From Ardenticatenia bacterium (lineage in GTDB: Bacteria > Chloroflexota > Anaerolineae > Ardenticatenales > Ardenticatenaceae): a DNA stretch of 45,736 nt. This document shows, in pieces, positions 41,190 through 45,736 of this stretch (the first letter of the stretch is position 1; every line of letters starts with the position of its first letter). Below the pieces are notes generated by a model. It searched no databases and had not been told where the DNA came from. It worked only from the letters and a program-made list of their open reading frames with translations. The translations under genes were made by a program, and so were the position numbers. The DNA lies in assembly GCA_030949995.1 (NCBI GenBank), contig JAUZRY010000080.1:1-45736 (forward strand). The letters run 5' to 3'.

Positions 41190-42132
41190 ATGGAGTACTG
41201 CAACCTCGGTCGTACCGGCTTGTGTGTTTCCCGCATGTGCTTGGGATCCGTGCAGTTCGGTTGGCAGGCCCAGGAGCGCACGGCGTTCCGCATCTTGGAC
41301 GAGTTCGTGGCCGCCGGCGGCAGCTTTATTGACACGGCCAACATCTACTCCGCCTGGCATCCCGGCCACCGGGGTGGTGAGGCGGAGACCATCATCGGCC
41401 AATGGTTGAAATCGCGCGGCCGCCGTGACGAGCTGGTCCTGGCCACCAAGGTGGGCGGCCGGATGTGGCAGGACGCGCACGGCGAGGGGTTGAGCCGCAA
41501 GCACATCATGCGCGCCGTGGAGGACAGTGCGCCGCCTGCAGACCGACTACATTGACCTCTACCAGGCCCAGTGGTTCGACCCCAAAACGCCCGTCGAGGA
41601 GACCCTGCGCGCCTTCGACGACCTGGTCTCCCAAGGGAAAGTGCGCTATGTGGGCGCCTGCAATTTCCCGGCATGGCGGGTGATACGCGCCCTCTGGTGC
41701 AGTGATGTGCACCACTGGGTGCGCTTCGAGTGCTTGCAAGTCCACTACAACATCGTCCACCGCGAGGAGTACGAGCGAGAGCTCCAGGAACTCTGCCGGG
41801 AGTACGCCTTGGGCGTCATCGCTTACGGGTCTCTCGGGGGCGGATTGTTGACGGGCAAGTACGAAGAGCGCACTCCACTGCGCCGGCCTGCTCGGCCCCA
41901 CAGCGCCGAGCGGCGGAATCAGATCATGGAACAGATGCGCGCTCTGGCCCAAGCGCACGGGAGCAGCATGGCCCAAGTGGCCCTCCGCTGGTTGCTCGAG
42001 CGCGCCGACATTACGTCCGTCATCGTCAGCGTCAGCGGCGTGGACGAGCTGGTGGACGTGCTCCACGCCACGGAGCTGACACTGGCACCTGACGAACTGG
42101 AAATTCTCAACGAGGTCAGCACATGGCAATGA
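41190..42132 (+). CDS. Aldo/keto reductase, first of a tandem pair; one frameshift, catalytic His replaced by Gln
   Basis: A TIM-barrel NADPH-dependent oxidoreductase of about 314 residues. It opens [20 protein letters not shown] and keeps the catalytic aspartate and tyrosine in [11 protein letters not shown] and lysine in [12 protein letters not shown]. The position of the catalytic histidine (YQAH in the neighbour) reads [10 protein letters not shown], a glutamine. The frame changes at 41527/41528: the neighbour has GACAGCCTGCGC where this gene has GACAGTGCGC, so two bases are missing, and restoring them gives [16 protein letters not shown]. The cofactor-binding end is [20 protein letters not shown]. 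Substrate is unknown. It starts about 100 bases after argJ. Confidence 0.87.
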
Positions 42133-42144
42133 AAGGAGCCTCGC

Positions 42145-43128
42145 ATGAACTATCGCACTCTCGGGCGCACAGGACTCCACGTCTCCGAGCTCTGCCTGGG
42201 CACCATGCAATTCGGGTGGACGGCCGACGAGGCCACGTCGTTTGCCATTCTGGACGCCTTCTTCGAGGCTGGCGGCAATTTCATCGACACGGCCGACATC
42301 TACTCCGCCTGGGCGCCAGGCAACCCAGGGGGCGTCTCCGAGGAAATCATCGGCCGCTGGATGAAGGCCCGAGGCAATCGCCGGCAGATTGTGTTGGCCA
42401 CGAAGGTACGGGGGCGCATGTGGGCCGGCCCCAACGGCGAGGGGTTGAGCCGCAAGCACATTGTGGAGGCTGTGGAGGACAGCCTGCGCCGCCTCCAAAC
42501 CGACTACATTGACCTCTACCAAGCCCACGCCTTCGATCCCAGTACGCCCATTGAGGAGACGATGCGTGCCTTCGAGGACCTGGTGCGGCAGGGAAAGGTG
42601 CTCTATGTGGGTGCCTCCAATTACCCGGCCTGGCGGCTCGCCGAGGCCTTGGCTGTCAGCGAGCGCCACGGGTGGGCACGCTATGACTCCCTGCAACCCC
42701 ACTACAACTTGGTCCACCGGGGCGAGTTCGAACGTGAGCTGAAACCCCTCTGTGAGCACCATGGCCTGGGCGTCATCCCGTATAGCCCCCTGGCCGGTGG
42801 CTTCTTGACGGGCAAATACCACCGCGGTGAACCCCTGCCCGCCAGCGTTCGGGCCGACAGCATCCGTCGCCGATACTTTGAAAGCGAGACGGCCTGGAAG
42901 GCGCTGGAGGCCGTGCGCCAGATCGCGGAAGAACGTGGCAAAACGCCGGCCCAAGTGGCCCTGGGATGGCTGCTCTCCCAGCCAATCATCACGGCTCCTA
43001 TCGTGGGAGCCAACACAGTGGCCCAGTTGCAAGAGTTGCTGGGAGCGGTTAACCTCCGCCTGACAGCAGAGGAGATGGAAAGGTTACACACGGCCAGCGG
43101 TGGCACCTTTGCTTGGAACCAACCGTGA
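42145..43128 (+). CDS. Aldo/keto reductase, second of a tandem pair
   Basis: The 327-residue paralogue opens [20 protein letters not shown] and has the full tetrad: D and Y in [15 protein letters not shown] in [12 protein letters not shown] and H in [10 protein letters not shown]. The NADP(H)-binding region is [20 protein letters not shown]. It closely resembles the upstream gene in both protein and DNA and lies 12 bases after it, so the pair arose by tandem duplication. GAAAGGAG is the ribosome site. No frame break. The group (AKR11/12-like, YajO/Tas type) acts on varied aldehydes and sugars; the substrate is not inferable. The following cof genes might be in the same transcript. Confidence 0.92.
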   Translation: MNYRTLGRTGLHVSELCLGTMQFGWTADEATSFAILDAFFEAGGNFIDTADIYSAWAPGNPGGVSEEIIGRWMKARGNRRQIVLATKVRGRMWAGPNGEGLSRKHIVEAVEDSLRRLQTDYIDLYQAHAFDPSTPIEETMRAFEDLVRQGKVLYVGASNYPAWRLAEALAVSERHGWARYDSLQPHYNLVHRGEFERELKPLCEHHGLGVIPYSPLAGGFLTGKYHRGEPLPASVRADSIRRRYFESETAWKALEAVRQIAEERGKTPAQVALGWLLSQPIITAPIVGANTVAQLQELLGAVNLRLTAEEMERLHTASGGTFAWNQP

Positions 43129-43164
43129 AGGTGGAGGTGAAAACCCCCTAGCAGGAGGCGAATC

Positions 43165-44391
43165 ATGACACTCTTCGCTGGCCGAGGACGAAACAACAGC
43201 CGATGGCCTTCGGGGAGGGGAAACGGGCATGTGCTGCCCCTCGATGATCTGCTGGCCGCCCGGCTGGCCGGGGAACCCCTCACGCGCGAGGTCGCCTATC
43301 ACCTCATCGAGCTCGAGGGGGATGGGCTCCTTGAACTCTTCCGCGCTGCTGCTGCCCTGCGCACGCAGGGGCATGGCACCACGATCACCTTTTCCCGCAA
43401 GGTCTTCATCCCGCTCACCAACCTCTGTCGTGACAAGTGCGCCTACTGTACCTTCGCCCGTCCTCCCAGTGATCCCCGGGCTCACACCATGACACCCGAC
43501 GAAGTGCTCGCCGTGGCCCGTCGGGGCCAGGAGTGCGGCTGTAAGGAAGCACTCTTCAGCTTGGGCGACAAGCCCGAGCTGGTCCACGCCCGGGCACGGG
43601 AAGACCTAGCTCGCCTGGGCTATGCCACCACGTTCGACTACCTCCTTGCCATGAGCCGCCTCGTGCTCGAGGAAACAGGGCTGCTCCCCCACATCAACGC
43701 TGGCATCCTCTCGGCCGACCAGATGGCCGCCCTGCGGCCCGTGAGCGCCAGCATGGGGCTCATGCTCGAATCGGTGAGCGAGCGATTGCTCCGCCCTGGT
43801 GAGGCCCACTATGGTTGCCCGGACAAGGCTCCTGCTGTTCGGCTTCGTATGGTGCGCGAGGCCGGTGAGCTGTGCATCCCCTTCACCACGGGCATTCTCA
43901 TAGGGATCGGTGAGACCCCAGCCGAACGGGTTGATGCCCTCTTCGCCATTGCCGAGCTCCAGGCCGAGTATGGCCACATTCAAGAGGTCATTATTCAAAA
44001 CTTCCGCGCGAAGCCCGACATCCGCTTCCGCCATCGCCCTGAACCCTCAGCCCTCGACATGATGCGCACTATCGCCGTGGCGCGGCTTATCTTGGGCGGT
44101 GAGATGAACATCCAGGCTCCGCCCAACCTGACCCCCGACGCCTACGGTATGTACCTGCTGGCCGGCATCAACGACTGGGGAGGGGTCTCGCCTGTCACGC
44201 GCGATCACATCAACCCTGAGGCGCCATGGCCCCACCTGCAGGAATTGGCCAACATTACGCGCACCTTCGGCTTCCAGCTCAAGGAGCGCCTGGCCATCTA
44301 CCCCGAGTTCGCCGCACGCCCCGAATTTGTGGACCCATCAATGCGCCGGCCCATTGCCGACATGATGCGCCGGTGTGAGGACTTCACGTGA
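43165..44391 (+). CDS. cofG: FO synthase subunit 1 (7,8-didemethyl-8-hydroxy-5-deazariboflavin synthase, CofG)
   Basis: CofG is a radical S-adenosylmethionine enzyme that, with CofH, builds the deazaflavin FO of coenzyme F420. The cluster motif CRDKCAYCTF lies at about residue 88, preceded by TFSRKVFIPLTNL. Further signatures are LFSLGDKPEL, LLPHINAGILSADQMAALRP, SMGLMLESVSERLL, FTTGILIGIGETPAERVDAL and NLTPDAYGMYLLAGINDWGG, which ends SPVTRDHINPEAPWP. At 408 residues the protein has an N-terminal extension of about 60 residues compared with archaeal CofG. AGGAGG is 6 bases before ATG 43165. cofH follows after about 20 bases. F420 is found in archaea, Actinomycetota, Chloroflexota and a few others. 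Confidence 0.94.
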   Translation: MTLFAGRGRNNSRWPSGRGNGHVLPLDDLLAARLAGEPLTREVAYHLIELEGDGLLELFRAAAALRTQGHGTTITFSRKVFIPLTNLCRDKCAYCTFARPPSDPRAHTMTPDEVLAVARRGQECGCKEALFSLGDKPELVHARAREDLARLGYATTFDYLLAMSRLVLEETGLLPHINAGILSADQMAALRPVSASMGLMLESVSERLLRPGEAHYGCPDKAPAVRLRMVREAGELCIPFTTGILIGIGETPAERVDALFAIAELQAEYGHIQEVIIQNFRAKPDIRFRHRPEPSALDMMRTIAVARLILGGEMNIQAPPNLTPDAYGMYLLAGINDWGGVSPVTRDHINPEAPWPHLQELANITRTFGFQLKERLAIYPEFAARPEFVDPSMRRPIADMMRRCEDFT

Positions 44392-44410
44392 AGGAGAGGA
44401 GGGGAGAGGC

Positions 44411-45561
44411 ATGTTCATCTCAGATGATGTGGCCGGCTTGGACCGGTTGTTTTCCGCTATTCGCCCTGAAACAGCACACATTCTCGACAAGGCGCTGAAC
44501 GGCGGTGAGGTGACGGTGGAAGAAGGTATTCATCTCTTCAGCCTTCGGGGCACAGAGCTCTGGGCACTGGTGGCTACGGCCGATGAGCTCCGTCGCCGCA
44601 CAGTGGGCGACGTGATCACCTACGTGCAAACACGCAACATCACGTTCACCAACGTCTGTTACACGGGCTGTCGCTTCTGCGCCTTTGGCAAGCCCCGCCA
44701 CGATCCCGACGCGTACACCTTCTCGCTCGAGGAGATTGTGGAACGCGCCCGCGAGGCCCACTCGTGGGGGTGCACAGAGGTCTGCCTCCAAGGCGGGCTT
44801 AACCCGCAACTGCCGGCCACCATCTACTTCGACATCGTGGAGGCCATTAAGTCAGCCGTGCCCGAGCTTCACATTCACGCCTTCTCCCCCTTCGAAATCC
44901 AATACGGCAGCGCCCGTCTGGGCATTTCCCACGAAGAGCTCTTGCGCCGGCTGAAGGACTTGGGGCTGGGGAGCATCCCGGGCACAGCCGCCGAAATCTT
45001 GGACACAGACGTGCGCCAGCGCCTGACGCGTAACAAACTGAGTGCCGAGGCTTGGGTGGAGATCGTCACGACGGCGCACCGGATCGGATTGCCCAGTACG
45101 TCCACCATCATGTACGGCCACATTGACACGCCGGCCCACTGGGCACACCACCTGGACCTCATCCGGCGCATCCAGCGCCAGACGGGTGGCTTCACCGAAT
45201 TCATTCCCCTGGGATTCATCCACGAACGCACCCTTCTCTACCGGGAGGACGGTGCTCGCCCGGGCCCCACGGGCATGGAAGACCTGAAAATGCACGCCGT
45301 GGCCGCCTGATGCTCAACGCCGACATTCCCAACGTCCAAGTCTCCTGGGGTCTTGGGATTGGGCTGCAAGAGATGGCCACAGATGTTGCCTCTCCGGCCG
45401 GCGCCAGCCATGAGCTTCGGTGGCGCGCTCCACGGCGATGTGCATTTCGCGCCTGTGAGCGAGGGCGGCGAGCACCTATACCCTCTCCGGAAACCTTCCA
45501 GCGCCTGATCCGGCTTGGGCCGGGCGTAAGTGCCGCCGGGCGAACTACGCTTTTGCGGGAA
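44411..45561 (+). CDS. cofH: FO synthase subunit 2 (CofH); frameshifted C-terminal part
   Basis: CofH is the second radical SAM component of FO synthase and acts on tyrosine. The N-terminal 300 residues are clear: TYVQTRNITFTNVCYTGCRF with cluster cysteines CYTGCRFC, SWGCTEVCLQGGLNPQLPAT, HIHAFSPFEIQYGS, LGLGSIPGTAAEILDTDVR and STIMYGHIDTPAHWAHHLDL. At 45303-45306 one base is missing; restoring it turns HAVAA-stop into VARLMLNADIPNVQVSWGLG. Further slips follow near 45415 (FGGALHGDVHFAPVSEGGEH) and 45490 (ETFQRLIRL and RTTLL), the usual end of CofH. The last ~80 residues are thus present but scrambled over three frames, and the true stop is uncertain. ATG 44411 has GAGGAGGGGAG upstream. Confidence 0.85.
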
Positions 45562-45736
45562 TCGTCCGTTGCGCCAGTGCCGGCCTCTCGTGATTCCAGC
45601 TCCGCGGATGCCAAAGGGGCGCCGGGGAAGCGATCTCCCGCGTTTCGAGGCTGTGGGAAGGGTTGTGTGGGGGCCAGGCGGCTGGAGGAGAGAGAAGGCG
45701 GGCAGAAAGTGTTGTGCCAACAGCAGAACCCCTTCA
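45562..45736. other. Right edge; no gene recognised
   Basis: The last stretch contains purine-rich sequence with GGAGGAGAGAG near 45690 but no recognisable coding start before the window ends. Confidence 0.4.

Overview
The window is high-GC bacterial DNA with dense, co-directional gene clusters. I think it is a member of the Chloroflexota or a close relative, at moderate confidence. The reasons are coenzyme F420 genes (cofG/cofH), RNase J, an aerobic-type CobN under a B12 riboswitch, a fragment of an S26B (SipW/archaeal-like) signal peptidase, multidomain receiver/GAF kinases, and a dispersed heptamer repeat of a kind I recall from such genomes. No rRNA or tRNA gene, CRISPR array, insertion sequence or phage gene was found.

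Layout. 1-3383 (minus): promoter, cobalamin riboswitch, two tandem intrinsic terminators, then a [2Fe-2S] domain-CobN fusion that runs off the left edge. 3480-4375: remains of a SipW-type peptidase locus. 4376-12244 (plus): recF, uracil-DNA glycosylase, RNase J, then an overlapping set response regulator-histidine kinase-DUF3891-Nudix-rlmB. 12306-14241: an Lgt-like membrane protein (minus), rpsO (plus) and a DsbA-like protein (minus). 14470-21782 (minus): a tightly coupled run trmH, THEP1 NTPase, large membrane protein, creatininase-family, GNAT, nfo, CapA-like. 21826-23128 (minus): infC-rpmI-rplT with promoter and terminator; infC appears to start at AUC. 24160-26465 (minus): PilN-like protein and a GAF kinase with a phosphoacceptor-less receiver. 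26584-27959: citrate synthase with promoter and terminator.

28049-41092 (plus) is the centrepiece: one long arginine/carbamoyl-phosphate cluster, argC-argB-argD-argA-TPR-carA-(HD-Nudix)-carB-argG-argJ. A strong promoter and a leader with two mutually exclusive hairpins, the second a terminator, precede argC. Between carA and carB lies a fusion of a MESH1/SpoT-type (p)ppGpp-hydrolase HD domain to an ADP-ribose-pyrophosphatase-type Nudix domain. Just before argG there is an arginine-rich short reading frame with its own strong ribosome site. Most of the route from glutamate and carbamoyl phosphate to argininosuccinate is here; argF and argH are not. 41190-45561 carries two tandem aldo/keto reductases and cofG-cofH.

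The sequence carries an unusual number of apparent indels: about 20 frame changes in 16 loci, mostly +1 or -1 in short homopolymers, plus amber codons inside argG and the signal-peptidase fragment. Because essential genes such as infC, carB and recF are hit and the reading resumes perfectly in another frame, I read most of these as sequence errors rather than gene death. Coordinates for such genes are given across the break.
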